A stretch of 64,000 nucleotides of DNA from Thermodesulfobacteriota bacterium (lineage in GTDB: Bacteria > Desulfobacterota > DSM-4660 > Desulfatiglandales > Desulfatiglandaceae). The stretch spans positions 1-64,000 of the forward strand of contig JANQDY010000062.1 in NCBI GenBank assembly GCA_028278625.1, written 5' to 3'. Positions within the stretch are counted from its first letter, which is position 1. Each line of letters starts with the position of its first letter. Below, piece by piece: positions 44,801-52,448 of the stretch. The notes beneath the pieces are model-generated. The model saw only the letters and a list, made by a program, of their open reading frames with translations. It did not search any database and had not been told where the DNA came from. Made by a program: the position numbers and the translations under genes.

Positions 44801-45209
44801 GGCCTCCAAACTGAACAGGCGTCATTGCGTCCGGTGTGACAACCGGACAAACGGCTGCGCATCGGCCGCACAGGACGCATTGTTCGGTGTTCACATAGGT
44901 CTCCGGTTGCTCTATCCGGATGCGAAATCCCTGGGGTGAGTGCTTAATACTGGTGACACGTGCCGGAAGCATCAAACGGATATCGGTGTTCCCCAGGAGA
45001 CGGATCAGACCGGGACGATGGGCGAAATTAAAGGGTGCCCCCGAGGGGAGCCGCCATTGTTCGTCGGCCAGCTTCCGGTTCAGGTCCGCATCCCGATCCA
45101 CCAGTGTGATGGGAATACCAAGTTCTCCCAGCTTGTTGGCGGCGGCAATACCGGCCGGATTGGCGCCAATAATGACCACACTATGCAATCTTTCCTTGGA
45201 ACGTTTCAT
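41808..45209 (-). CDS. Giant GltD/HdrA-like multi-cluster flavoprotein
   Basis: A 1133-residue fusion. Residues 10-110: truncated FAD fold (VVIIGANPAGIAAANKL). From 111: CVLCGRCAAVCPV. Residues 154-225: the iron-sulfur N-terminal domain of GltD/NfnB/DPYD type (CQANCPLG, CGRICTHPCEEACRRGE). Residues 245-560: FAD and NAD(P) folds (IIGSGPAGLAAAAEL, IAVIGDGNAAFDLA, GFYAAGDGV). Around 630: CLQCGICSECLLC. Residues 740-1050: HdrA-like domain (IGVFVCRCND, VVLASCVCCP). The tail from about 1070 has a two-[4Fe-4S] ferredoxin (CRGCGRCIEICP, CKGCGNCISVCP). It resembles an Nfn-type NAD(P)H interface coupled to an HdrA-like module. It starts three bases after korC. Confidence 0.85.
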   Translation of the reverse strand: MKRSKERLHSVVIIGANPAGIAAANKLGELGIPITLVDRDADLNRKLADEQWRLPSGAPFNFAHRPGLIRLLGNTDIRLMLPARVTSIKHSPQGFRIRIEQPETYVNTEQCVLCGRCAAVCPVVTPDAMTPVQFGGRHAIPGRPVVEKRKEPLCQANCPLGVNAQGYVALARAGRYAEALNVVRKDNVLPGICGRICTHPCEEACRRGEMDDPIAIRDIKRFLADLEISESHETTPAKAPFREEAVAIIGSGPAGLAAAAELARLGYQTTVFDKEKKPGGLLRYGIGAHRLPRRILDNDLDYVRNLGVRFETSHPVDLNNDLETLRKKYAAVLATVGAWTDRKLGIPGETLEGVAGCLSFLTRFYRNNGDEQNRSPETDSGNRHIAVIGDGNAAFDLARTLIRRGKRVTLLSWFPENLIPADPHELQGAREEGVKIVDATRVISFEGENGRLKHLRCKATEPGEPDANGIPWPVTIPDAKPFDMPFDEAIVAIGQDGPFMNNDPSNKANCMSGIVINTHGCLSVDDRYKTGIDGFYAAGDGVSGPTTVVQSMAAGRAAARSIHEALSGEMAHLFQSGRPKNGDYPDIPKEIPSLSRPTMPEQQPNVRKSNHSEVAMGLSESQVVFESERCLQCGICSECLLCTEACEAVGAIRHHEEHRENVAHAGVVIIADPDAAPSVKGEDVIRAYGPKAAKPDVNAMVARGFAAAANAMLLLEGGSQRPKGKGVSFFPPDPELSPEIRIGVFVCRCNDSFGWAPEMDRYVEALVRREDISHAQTMTAACIPEGSAGILRTIREKGLTRVVLASCVCCPHDFVCSACTDQRSRLKRALFRGTGISRAMVETCNLRGEVLRRLPDDPSAAIYTFNGLIGRSINRARHLRPLPSPMRDYNFTTAVIGESEAAVVSAQTLASSGYEVFMFGVKEKPLTRVIEHPNIHCFEGSRITDIGGTLGDFQITVKTADFSQVMQVGAIILGEKASGRVPYVHQKGLPNTKLKVNVQKKGVPDIPFHYPGTTPISGLFTTSTPGIQISNRKAGHAAAALAAAVMPRGPRQSKGFTVVVSEDRCRGCGRCIEICPYRAVSFNPNGVGGWHAVVDEALCKGCGNCISVCPSNAADSPYRNQEYLEQVLEEVLL

Positions 45210-45212
45210 CGA

Positions 45213-45824
45213 TCAGGCTCCCCTATTGCCAGATGCCCTTTTTTCCCGTCCTTTTAAAACAGCCTGGCCGTAGTCATATCCCTTGTTGAAAGCTTTGATA
45301 TTCTTCTTCTCGGTACCTTTTGGCACCGATTCCGTGACGGCATTCTCCGCCCCTTTTACGGATATGGCACCGGTAATTGCCGTAAAAAACCCAAGCATTA
45401 TGATATTGGCCATCATTTTGTGGCCCAGTTCCTCGGCCATGCGTGTGGCGGGAATGGCAAAATATGTTTCATCACTACCCTCTTGAAATAACCTATTGGG
45501 ATTCACGAGGTCCTGGTCAATGATCAGAGTGCCATTTTCTTTAATATCTTTAATGAATTTATCGAAACCTCCCTGACTCATACAAACCAGAATATCCGGA
45601 TGTCTCACATATGGATAATGGATGGCGTTGTTGCTGATGATGATCTGGGCACTGCAGGCCCCGCCGCGGGCCTCGGGCCCGTAGGCCTGTACAAGGGTGC
45701 TCTCTTTGTGGTCCCCGATAACTGCTGCTTGGCCCATAATTCGGCCGGCCAGAACAATGCCCTGGCCGCCAAATCCCGTAAAAAGAATCTCGTGCTGGTT
45801 TGGGGCAATGGTTTTGCTGGTCAT
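45213..45824 (-). CDS. korC: 2-oxoacid:ferredoxin oxidoreductase gamma subunit
   Basis: A 203-residue subunit with HEILFTGFGGQGIVLAGRIMG at the start, YGPEARGGACSAQIIIS, and LGFFTAITGAISVKG, typical of Kor/Vor gamma chains. The ATG at 45824 is one base after the korB stop; an upstream open frame to 46076 is out of context. The gamma chain binds CoA-side parts of the enzyme. It is 3 nt upstream of the GltD/HdrA-like gene, linking the dehydrogenase to the electron-transfer proteins. Confidence 0.9.
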   Translation of the reverse strand: MTSKTIAPNQHEILFTGFGGQGIVLAGRIMGQAAVIGDHKESTLVQAYGPEARGGACSAQIIISNNAIHYPYVRHPDILVCMSQGGFDKFIKDIKENGTLIIDQDLVNPNRLFQEGSDETYFAIPATRMAEELGHKMMANIIMLGFFTAITGAISVKGAENAVTESVPKGTEKKNIKAFNKGYDYGQAVLKGREKRASGNRGA

Positions 45825-45825
45825 A

Positions 45826-46680
45826 TCATGCGGCCTTTTCTTCCTCAAAAAGTTCAGGTGGGCGACAGGTGGCATCGTAACGGTCGATGCAGGTGGGACG
45901 TTCAATATCCACGAATTTTCCCAGTATGACGCCCCGTTCAAAATCGATGTCCAGTTCCGATGGGTGGGTGTCATTTTTGATGATGGTCTTTTCCTGGTAA
46001 AGCCGCAACGAGTCCAGGGCCTTTTCCTTGTTTCTTCGGCCGAAATTGACCGGGCAGGGTGAAAGGATTTCCACAAAAGCGAAACCGCGGTTCAGTAGTG
46101 CGTCTTTAATTGATTCCGTCATTTCGCGGGTATGGAGAATGGTCCAGCGTGAGACGTAGGTGGCCCCGGAGGCATATGCCATAAGCGGCAGATTAAAAGG
46201 ACCGTCGGGATTGCCGGCAGGTGTGGTGGTGGTTTTGGAGTCCAGGGGGGTTGTGGCCGCCACCTGGCCCCCGGTCATGCCGTAATTCAGGTTGTTGACG
46301 CAGACCACGGTGATATCCACATTTCGACGGGCGCCGTGAATAAAGTGGTTGCCACCGATGGCAAACAGATCTCCGTCGCCGCTGAATACGACCACGTTCA
46401 GTTCAGGATTTGCCAGCTTCAATCCCGTTGCAAAGGGGATGGCCCGGCCATGGGTGGCATGGTAAGAGTCCAGCATCACATATCCGGCGCCTCTCGCGCT
46501 ACAGCCGATACCAGAAACCATGACGGTCTTTTCAAGATCGATGCCGCTGGCCTTCAGGGCAGTGAGGCAGGCGGCAAACGCTGTTCCGATGCCACAGCCG
46601 GGACACCAGATGTGAGGGATGCGATCCGTTCGAAGCAGATCATCCAAGGGATGTCGTATTTGGCTTTTAGTGGAGGTCAT
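45826..46680 (-). CDS. korB: 2-oxoacid:ferredoxin oxidoreductase beta subunit
   Basis: A 284-residue ThDP- and cluster-binding subunit. IWCPGCGIG near residue 26 and VSGIGCSARG give cluster ligands. VVFSGDGDLFAIGGNHFIHG and VVCVNNLNYGMTGGQ form the ThDP motif. GMTGGQ is typical of 2-oxoglutarate and branched-chain type enzymes. It carries out oxidative decarboxylation of the 2-oxoacid with transfer of electrons to ferredoxin. Confidence 0.92.
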   Translation of the reverse strand: MTSTKSQIRHPLDDLLRTDRIPHIWCPGCGIGTAFAACLTALKASGIDLEKTVMVSGIGCSARGAGYVMLDSYHATHGRAIPFATGLKLANPELNVVVFSGDGDLFAIGGNHFIHGARRNVDITVVCVNNLNYGMTGGQVAATTPLDSKTTTTPAGNPDGPFNLPLMAYASGATYVSRWTILHTREMTESIKDALLNRGFAFVEILSPCPVNFGRRNKEKALDSLRLYQEKTIIKNDTHPSELDIDFERGVILGKFVDIERPTCIDRYDATCRPPELFEEEKAA

Positions 46681-46727
46681 GACGCTCTCCCATTGTTTTT
46701 GAATTGGGTTTTGCCTTCGGCCAACAT

Positions 46728-47873
46728 TCAGAATGCCGTCTTGAGTGTTTCAAGGACACGGTCCGGCGTGATTATGGTGCCGCCGGCATGGCCTACCAGA
46801 AAGCAGGGTGCCTGTCCCCGTGAAGCCCGTTCAACTTCCAGATGTATCTGGCCCAGGTTAATTTCCACGGTAACAAAGCCTTTGACACGGGCCGCAAGCT
46901 TCCGGATGAGTTCCTCCGGAAAGGGCCAGACGGTGATCAGTCGAAGAAGGCCAACCCGGATGCCCTGTTCACGTGCTTCATCCACGGCGGCAAGGCTGGT
47001 TCTGGAAGAAACACCGTAGGAAACGATCACAATTTCCGCATCATCGAGACGGTAGCTCTCCGTTCTTATAATGTCCTTCAGGTTGTTCCGGATTTTACCA
47101 ACGAGATGCGTCATCATGGCTTCCTGGCCTTCCACCGACATGTCGGGATACCCTCTCTCATCGTGGGTCAACCCGGTTACGTGGATCCGGTACCCTTCAC
47201 CGGCGATGGCCATGGGCGGAACGCCGTTTTTACCCGGAGCAAACGGTTTAAATCTGTCCTTCCGTCCGCTGGCTCTGGGCCGGGAGACCGTGTGAATGGC
47301 ATGAGCCTCGGGAATGACGACCCGTTCGCTCAGGTGACCGATCATTTCATCCGTCATGATCAGAACCGGCACGCGGTAGGTTTCACTGAGGTTGAAGGCA
47401 TGAATGGTCTGGTAAAAGATTTCCTGAGGGGAGGCAGGGGCCATGGCGATGATTTCATAATGACCATGGGAACCCCAGCGGGCCTGCATCATGTCTCCCT
47501 GGGCTCCCAGGGTGGGAAGTCCCGTTGACGGTCCGGCCCTTTGAACATCCACCACAACGCAAGGTGTTTCAGTGCAGACGGCCAAGCCGATGTTCTCCAG
47601 CATCAAGCTGAGTCCGGGTCCGGAGGTGGCCGTCATGCTTTTGACGCCGGCGCAGGACGCTCCCACGATAGAGGCCATGGCAGCAATCTCATCCTCCATC
47701 TGGATAAATGTACCGCCCACTTCGGGAAGTCTTTCGGAAATGTGTTCGGCGATTTCAGTTGCGGGCGTAATGGGGTAACCGCCGAAAAAACGGCAGCCTG
47801 CCGCCACCGCCCCTTCGGCACAGGCCTCGTCGCCCGTCATGAAATGCTCACCGGTCAGAACTGCGGGTCTCAT
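46728..47873 (-). CDS. korA: 2-oxoacid:ferredoxin oxidoreductase alpha subunit
   Basis: A 381-residue subunit with the signature CRFFGGYPITPATEIAEH, FIQMEDEIAAMA and KSMTATSGPGLSLMLENI, best matching KorA (2-oxoglutarate:ferredoxin oxidoreductase) in my reading. VDVQRAGPSTGLPTL is also KorA-like. KorA proteins are about 375-380 residues, as here. The distinction from Vor-type (branched-chain) alpha chains rests on these segments and is fairly, not fully, secure. Confidence 0.88.
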   Translation of the reverse strand: MRPAVLTGEHFMTGDEACAEGAVAAGCRFFGGYPITPATEIAEHISERLPEVGGTFIQMEDEIAAMASIVGASCAGVKSMTATSGPGLSLMLENIGLAVCTETPCVVVDVQRAGPSTGLPTLGAQGDMMQARWGSHGHYEIIAMAPASPQEIFYQTIHAFNLSETYRVPVLIMTDEMIGHLSERVVIPEAHAIHTVSRPRASGRKDRFKPFAPGKNGVPPMAIAGEGYRIHVTGLTHDERGYPDMSVEGQEAMMTHLVGKIRNNLKDIIRTESYRLDDAEIVIVSYGVSSRTSLAAVDEAREQGIRVGLLRLITVWPFPEELIRKLAARVKGFVTVEINLGQIHLEVERASRGQAPCFLVGHAGGTIITPDRVLETLKTAF

Positions 47874-47905
47874 TTCGCCTCCGTTAGATTATTCGTTTGC
47901 AGGCT

Positions 47906-48166
47906 TTAGTCCGTGTCTTCCACCGAATATATGGCAAATTCAGGGCATATGATTTCACAATAATGGCAGTTGACACATTCACCCGGTTTGACCACAAAAG
48001 GGGGATGGTAACCTTTTGTGTTAAACCGCTTGGAGAATTCAAGCACCTTTCTTGGACAGAATTCGATGCAGAATCCACAGCCTTTGCACCGGTCTTCAAG
48101 AATATGCACGATACCGATGGTGGTCTGGATTTCTTCCGAATCTAATGGAACCCGCCATAAAACCAT
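47906..48166 (-). CDS. korD: 2-oxoacid:ferredoxin oxidoreductase delta (ferredoxin) subunit
   Basis: An 86-residue ferredoxin with two [4Fe-4S] motifs, CKGCGFCIEFCP and CVNCHYCEIICP. I start at the ATG (MVLWRVP) at 48166, preceded by GAGGAA eight bases upstream; a TTG at 48187 is the alternative. It is the first gene of the operon and delivers electrons from the KorAB active site. A probable promoter lies 58-85 nt upstream of this ATG. Confidence 0.9.
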   Translation of the reverse strand: MVLWRVPLDSEEIQTTIGIVHILEDRCKGCGFCIEFCPRKVLEFSKRFNTKGYHPPFVVKPGECVNCHYCEIICPEFAIYSVEDTD

Positions 48167-48223
48167 TGGGTTATTCCTCGAATTCAAACGCCGTTTTTTT
48201 CGTTGCTAATATAAATGTGGTAA

Positions 48224-48251
48224 CCTATAGCAGCGACGGGAAGCATGTCAA
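48224..48251 (-). promoter_or_regulatory. Sigma-70-type promoter for the kor-hdr operon
   Basis: On the minus strand TTGACA (48251-48246), a 16-nt spacer, and TATAGG (48229-48224) fit the -35/-10 boxes. The predicted start near 48216 is about 50 nt before the korD ATG. Confidence 0.5.
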
Positions 48252-48308
48252 GCGATAATTCTCTCAAAAGGGATGAATGTTGGGGGATATGGTACTGTTT
48301 TTTAAGGG

Positions 48309-48392
48309 GGTGTCCGTATTATGCCCTGGCGGGGCAGAGTGAGAACCTGATTGTTGCCAGCTTGTCGTCTTTTTGGTAGAAGTACGGACGCC
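48309..48392 (+). other. Structured segment in the moxR leader
   Basis: GGTGTCCGTA (48309-48318) pairs with TACGGACGCC (48383-48392) over ten pairs. Inside, TGCCC and GGGCA (48322-48336) form a five-pair hairpin. The segment is about 150-230 nt before the moxR start in a 353-nt divergent region. It could be a regulatory leader, a small RNA or a remnant of a mobile repeat. Confidence 0.35.
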
Positions 48393-48540
48393 TCCCTGTT
48401 TTGAAAACAATTGAAAAACTGCGTCTTCAGTGGTATGGAAATCGAGCGATTATGCGCCCGTGGATATTGCCGTTTTTCTGTTGGCAACATGCAACCGAAA
48501 AGCGCTTGGTTAGATCAAATTAAGGAGAGGTGGCAGCCAA

Positions 48541-49521
48541 ATGGACATTCAGGAAATCACACAGAGAGTGGAGCAGGAAAGCGTTATCATACGCCAGATG
48601 ATGGCCAATATTGAGAAAGTGATCGTCGGTCAAAGGTACCTCATTGAACGAATGATTATCGGACTCCTCTGTGACGGCCACCTGCTGCTGGAAGGACTTC
48701 CCGGTCTCGCCAAGACCACTGCGGTGAAATCTCTGGCCACCACCATTCAAACGACCTTTCAACGGATACAGTTCACGCCGGATCTATTGCCCGCGGATAT
48801 ACTGGGAACCCAATACTACCGGCCGGACACCGCCACCTTTGAAATCAAGAAAGGGCCTGTTTTTCACAATATTATTCTGGCCGATGAAATCAACCGTGCG
48901 CCGGCAAAAGTCCAGAGCGCCCTTCTGGAAGCCATGCAGGAACTTCAGATCACCATCGGCGAGACCGAATTTAAACTTGAGAAACCCTTTCTGGTTCTGG
49001 CCACGCAGAATCCCATTGAACAGGAAGGGACTTACCCCCTTCCCGAAGCACAGATCGACCGATTCATGATGAAAATCAAGGTGGACTATCCGTCGGCGGA
49101 GGAAGAGCGGGAGATCATGACCCGCGTTTATGGCGGCGCCGTAGATCAAATGACCGGCGCTGTGGAATGGGACCGGATTGCTCGGGCGGGAAGGACCATG
49201 CGGGCCATTCACATGGAGGATCGTATCCTGGATTACGTGGTTCGATTGGTGCGTGCCACCCGTGAGCCCGCGGCTTTCGGTCTGGAGCTGGCTCCCATGA
49301 TTCATTATGGGGCATCGCCCCGGGCATCCATCTGGCTGGGCATGGCGGCCAGGGCCCATGCCTTTGTGAGCGGTCGCGGTTACGTAACGCCGCAGGATGT
49401 CAAAACCATGGCGCCGGACATTCTAAGGCACCGCATTATTCTGAGTTATGAGGCGGAAGCCGAGGAGAAAACCACCGACGATCTGATCCAGGTGCTGCTG
49501 GAAAGAATTGAGGTGCCCTGA
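48541..49521 (+). CDS. moxR: MoxR-type AAA ATPase
   Basis: A 326-residue AAA+ ATPase with Walker A GLPGLAKTTAVKSL, Walker B in IILADEINRAP, sensor 1 ATQNPIEQEGTYPLPEAQIDRF and the usual MoxR C-terminal lid. MoxR proteins act with VWA proteins as chaperone-like factors. It starts the seven-gene Bat operon and is preceded by AAGGAGAGG. A structured leader lies upstream. Confidence 0.95.
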   Translation: MDIQEITQRVEQESVIIRQMMANIEKVIVGQRYLIERMIIGLLCDGHLLLEGLPGLAKTTAVKSLATTIQTTFQRIQFTPDLLPADILGTQYYRPDTATFEIKKGPVFHNIILADEINRAPAKVQSALLEAMQELQITIGETEFKLEKPFLVLATQNPIEQEGTYPLPEAQIDRFMMKIKVDYPSAEEEREIMTRVYGGAVDQMTGAVEWDRIARAGRTMRAIHMEDRILDYVVRLVRATREPAAFGLELAPMIHYGASPRASIWLGMAARAHAFVSGRGYVTPQDVKTMAPDILRHRIILSYEAEAEEKTTDDLIQVLLERIEVP

Positions 49522-49522
49522 G

Positions 49523-50398
49523 ATGCTCCAAGAGGAAGTCCTCAAGAAAATCCAGAGATTTCATTTTACAACCCGCCGCATGGCCAATGACATGTTCGCC
49601 GGGCAGTATGAGAGCGCCTTCAAAGGAAGGGGAATGGAATTTGCCGAAGTGAGGGAATACCAGATCGGTGACGATATCCGTACCATCGACTGGAATGTTT
49701 CGGCGCGCTTCGGTCATCCCTTTGTCAAGGTGTTTCACGAAGAGAGGGAGCTGACGGTGATGTTGGTGCTGGATCTGTCCGGGAGCCACCGGTTCGGAAC
49801 CCGTGGGAAATTCAAACGTGAACTGCTGGCGGAGGTGGCCGGTATGCTGGCATTTCTTGCCATTCGCACCAACGACAAGGTGGGAGCCGTACTTTTCAGT
49901 TCAAAGGTGGAAAAATACATTGCCCCCAAAAAGGGTGCGAGCCACGTGTGGCGCCTCATAAAAGAGGTTTTTACCTATCAGCCCGAGGATTTGCGGACCG
50001 ATCTGGACGGCGTTCTGACATTCTTGAACCGTGTGGCCAAGCGCCATGCCATCGTTTTTTTGATTTCCGACTGTATGGACAAAGGGTTTGAAAAATCCCT
50101 TCGGCTGACGTCCAAAAAGCACGATCTCACGGTGATTCGCATCTCCGATCCTGCTGAAGAGAGGCTCCCCAACGTGGGGTATGTCTATTTGAGGGACCCT
50201 GAAACCGGTGTGACCACTCTGGTCAACAGCGGGAGCCGGAAGCTCCGAGATAGGTGGCGGACCCATTTTGAAAGGCAACAGTCCTATTTAAATGAAACAT
50301 TCAAAAAAGCCGGAATTGACCAGGTTCTCCTGACCACGGACGGCCCGGTGGTGGAACCGCTGACACGGCTTTTTGAGAGCAGGAAACGGCGTTTATGA
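49523..50398 (+). CDS. DUF58 domain protein
   Basis: A 291-residue protein with the DUF58 core: GRGMEFAEVREYQIGDDIRTIDWNVSA broken as the family motif, then a VWA-like fold with VLDLSGSHRFG. The ATG is one base after the moxR stop, with GAGGTG before it. MoxR-DUF58-VWA operons are widespread; the protein probably works with MoxR on envelope or stress targets. Its end overlaps the next start (ATGATGA). Confidence 0.93.
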   Translation: MLQEEVLKKIQRFHFTTRRMANDMFAGQYESAFKGRGMEFAEVREYQIGDDIRTIDWNVSARFGHPFVKVFHEERELTVMLVLDLSGSHRFGTRGKFKRELLAEVAGMLAFLAIRTNDKVGAVLFSSKVEKYIAPKKGASHVWRLIKEVFTYQPEDLRTDLDGVLTFLNRVAKRHAIVFLISDCMDKGFEKSLRLTSKKHDLTVIRISDPAEERLPNVGYVYLRDPETGVTTLVNSGSRKLRDRWRTHFERQQSYLNETFKKAGIDQVLLTTDGPVVEPLTRLFESRKRRL

Positions 50399-51456
50399 TG
50401 AAGGGTTTAAAAAGGCATCTTTTCTTGTTGACCCCTTGCTTTTTTCTGCTGGCATGGAGTCCGTCGGCTGTCTGCAAAACCGCCGGGTCCGACGCCGAAA
50501 TGACGGCGGTTCTGGTGCCGAACCAGACAAGCGTGGGCGGCATTATTACCCTGACGTTGAAATTTCGCCTCCTTGAAGGTGCACATGTCACGCGCCAACA
50601 GGCTTTGAAAGGTCTTGAGGGATTTCAGATTCTGGATCGTCAATTGATCCCGGAAGATCCCCTAAAGACAAAGGATGGGGCAAAGACAAAGGGCGGGCCA
50701 AAGCATCAAGACACGCCCATTAGAGGGGAATACCGTGTTCGTCTGCTGGTGAACCGTCTCGAATCGGGGACCATCGGGCCCGTTACCCTCTCATACGTAA
50801 CGGCAGAGGGCGGCAAAGCAGATCTTTCGGCTCCGCCGGTTTCCCTGACGGTTCTGTCCAACCTGGGCGACACCCCTGAAGCGGCAGGTCTGAAACCCAT
50901 CTACGGAATCATCCCTACCCAATCATTCATAATCAAATACCGGTTCTGGATTCTGGGAGGGATTGTGCTCTTGCTCCTTTTGGCGGCGTTTGAGTGGTGG
51001 CTTCGAAACCGGCGCCGAAAATCCGCCTCGGCCGTTGAAACAACACCCCCTGACAAGCTGGCCATGCGGCGCCTTGGGGCACTGGATAAACAAAGACTCT
51101 TTGAGGAGGGCCGGATCAAAGACTTTTACTTCACCTTTTCGGAGATTCTGCGGCAATATCTGGAAGCCATCCGAGGGTTTCCCGCCGCGGAATTCACCCT
51201 TGAAGAGATTACCCGGGCGGTAGAGAAGAAAGAAGATCATCCCCTTCTGGCACTCCTTCGCCGCGCGGACATGATCAAATTCGCCGATCCCATAGCTACG
51301 CCCGCCGGAAAGGAAGAAGATATGGCGGCGGCATTTGCCTATATTCGCAGTACCCGGGAACAGACCATGACCGAGGCGGCCGCTGAGAGACGGGGCGGAA
51401 AAATATACACCGCCAATGAAATGCCGGCCCATAAAAAGGCGAGGATGCCCTCATGA
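50395..51456 (+). CDS. Bat-operon membrane protein (DUF4381-like)
   Basis: A 353-residue protein with a signal peptide (LFLLTPCFFLLAWSPSAV), an extracytoplasmic beta-rich part (about 35-170), a membrane segment (FWILGGIVLLLLLAAFEWW, about 185-205) and a cytoplasmic tail with FYFTFSEILRQYLEAIRG. This layout is typical of the small membrane protein between DUF58 and BatA genes. It overlaps both neighbours by 4 nt. Confidence 0.85.
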   Translation: MMKGLKRHLFLLTPCFFLLAWSPSAVCKTAGSDAEMTAVLVPNQTSVGGIITLTLKFRLLEGAHVTRQQALKGLEGFQILDRQLIPEDPLKTKDGAKTKGGPKHQDTPIRGEYRVRLLVNRLESGTIGPVTLSYVTAEGGKADLSAPPVSLTVLSNLGDTPEAAGLKPIYGIIPTQSFIIKYRFWILGGIVLLLLLAAFEWWLRNRRRKSASAVETTPPDKLAMRRLGALDKQRLFEEGRIKDFYFTFSEILRQYLEAIRGFPAAEFTLEEITRAVEKKEDHPLLALLRRADMIKFADPIATPAGKEEDMAAAFAYIRSTREQTMTEAAAERRGGKIYTANEMPAHKKARMPS

Positions 51457-52448
51457 TGTTTCGGTTCGCCTATCCCGTTATGCTGCTGCTGGTTCCTTTG
51501 GCGTTGGGATGGCTGGCCTTTGTCTTTGTAAGAAAGCCTGCTGGAATTTCCTATTCCATGGCATCGCAAATGGCGGTTATTTCAGGGGGCGGCAGTCATC
51601 TGGTGCCCCGTATCCCCACCATTCTTCGGGCCTGTGTGCTGCTGCTGTTGATCCTTTCGGCGGCAAGACCTCAATTGTATAATGTATCCCGGGATGTGCG
51701 CGCCACCGGGGTCGATATCATGCTCTGTCTGGATACTTCCGGTTCCATGCAGGCCCTCGACTTCAAAATGGAAGGGGATGCCGTGACACGCCTTGACGCG
51801 GTCAAGAAGGTGGTGACGGATTTCATTCACAAAAGGGAGAGCGATCGTATCGGATTGGTGGTATTCGGTGAAGAGGCGTTTACCCAGTCGCCCCTGACCA
51901 TTGACAAGGGATTGTTGCTGGATCTGGTGGATCGAATGAAGATCGGCATGGCGGGGGACCGGACGGCTATCGGGAGCGCCATCGCCATCGGAGGCAAGCG
52001 CCTGAAGGATCTGAAAGCCAAGTCAAAAATCCTGATTCTGTTGACAGACGGCCGAAACAATGCCGGGGAAATCAGTCCTCAGGCCGCGGCCCAGGCGGTT
52101 CGGGAGTTTGGCATCAAGCTTTATACCATCGGTGTGGGCGGAAAGGGTCCTGCACCCTTCCGTGTGAAGACCCTTTTCGGCACCCAAGTTGTACGCCAGC
52201 AAGTGGACCTGGACGAAGCGACCTTAATAAATGTGGCGGAAACCGGTGGCGGAAAGTACTTTCGCGCGGCCAACAGCCAGGAACTTCGGCAGGTCTATGA
52301 TATCATCGACCGGGCGGAAAAGACCGATGTAAAAGTGAAAGAGTTCTTTCATTTCAAAGAACTCTACCCCTGGTTTCTGGTGCCTGCCATTGTTCTATTT
52401 TTGCTGGAATTGCTTCTGAAAATCTGGATATTGAGGATCGTTCCATGA
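51453..52448 (+). CDS. batA: BatA-type VWA membrane protein
   Basis: A 331-residue protein with two N-terminal membrane segments (about 5-25 and 55-75), a VWA domain with an intact MIDAS (LDTSGSM, LLTDGRNN), and a C-terminal membrane segment (PWFLVPAIVLFLLELLL). BatA is the VWA partner of MoxR in the aerotolerance operon. It is coupled to both neighbours by 4-nt overlaps. Confidence 0.93.
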   Translation: MMFRFAYPVMLLLVPLALGWLAFVFVRKPAGISYSMASQMAVISGGGSHLVPRIPTILRACVLLLLILSAARPQLYNVSRDVRATGVDIMLCLDTSGSMQALDFKMEGDAVTRLDAVKKVVTDFIHKRESDRIGLVVFGEEAFTQSPLTIDKGLLLDLVDRMKIGMAGDRTAIGSAIAIGGKRLKDLKAKSKILILLTDGRNNAGEISPQAAAQAVREFGIKLYTIGVGGKGPAPFRVKTLFGTQVVRQQVDLDEATLINVAETGGGKYFRAANSQELRQVYDIIDRAEKTDVKVKEFFHFKELYPWFLVPAIVLFLLELLLKIWILRIVP

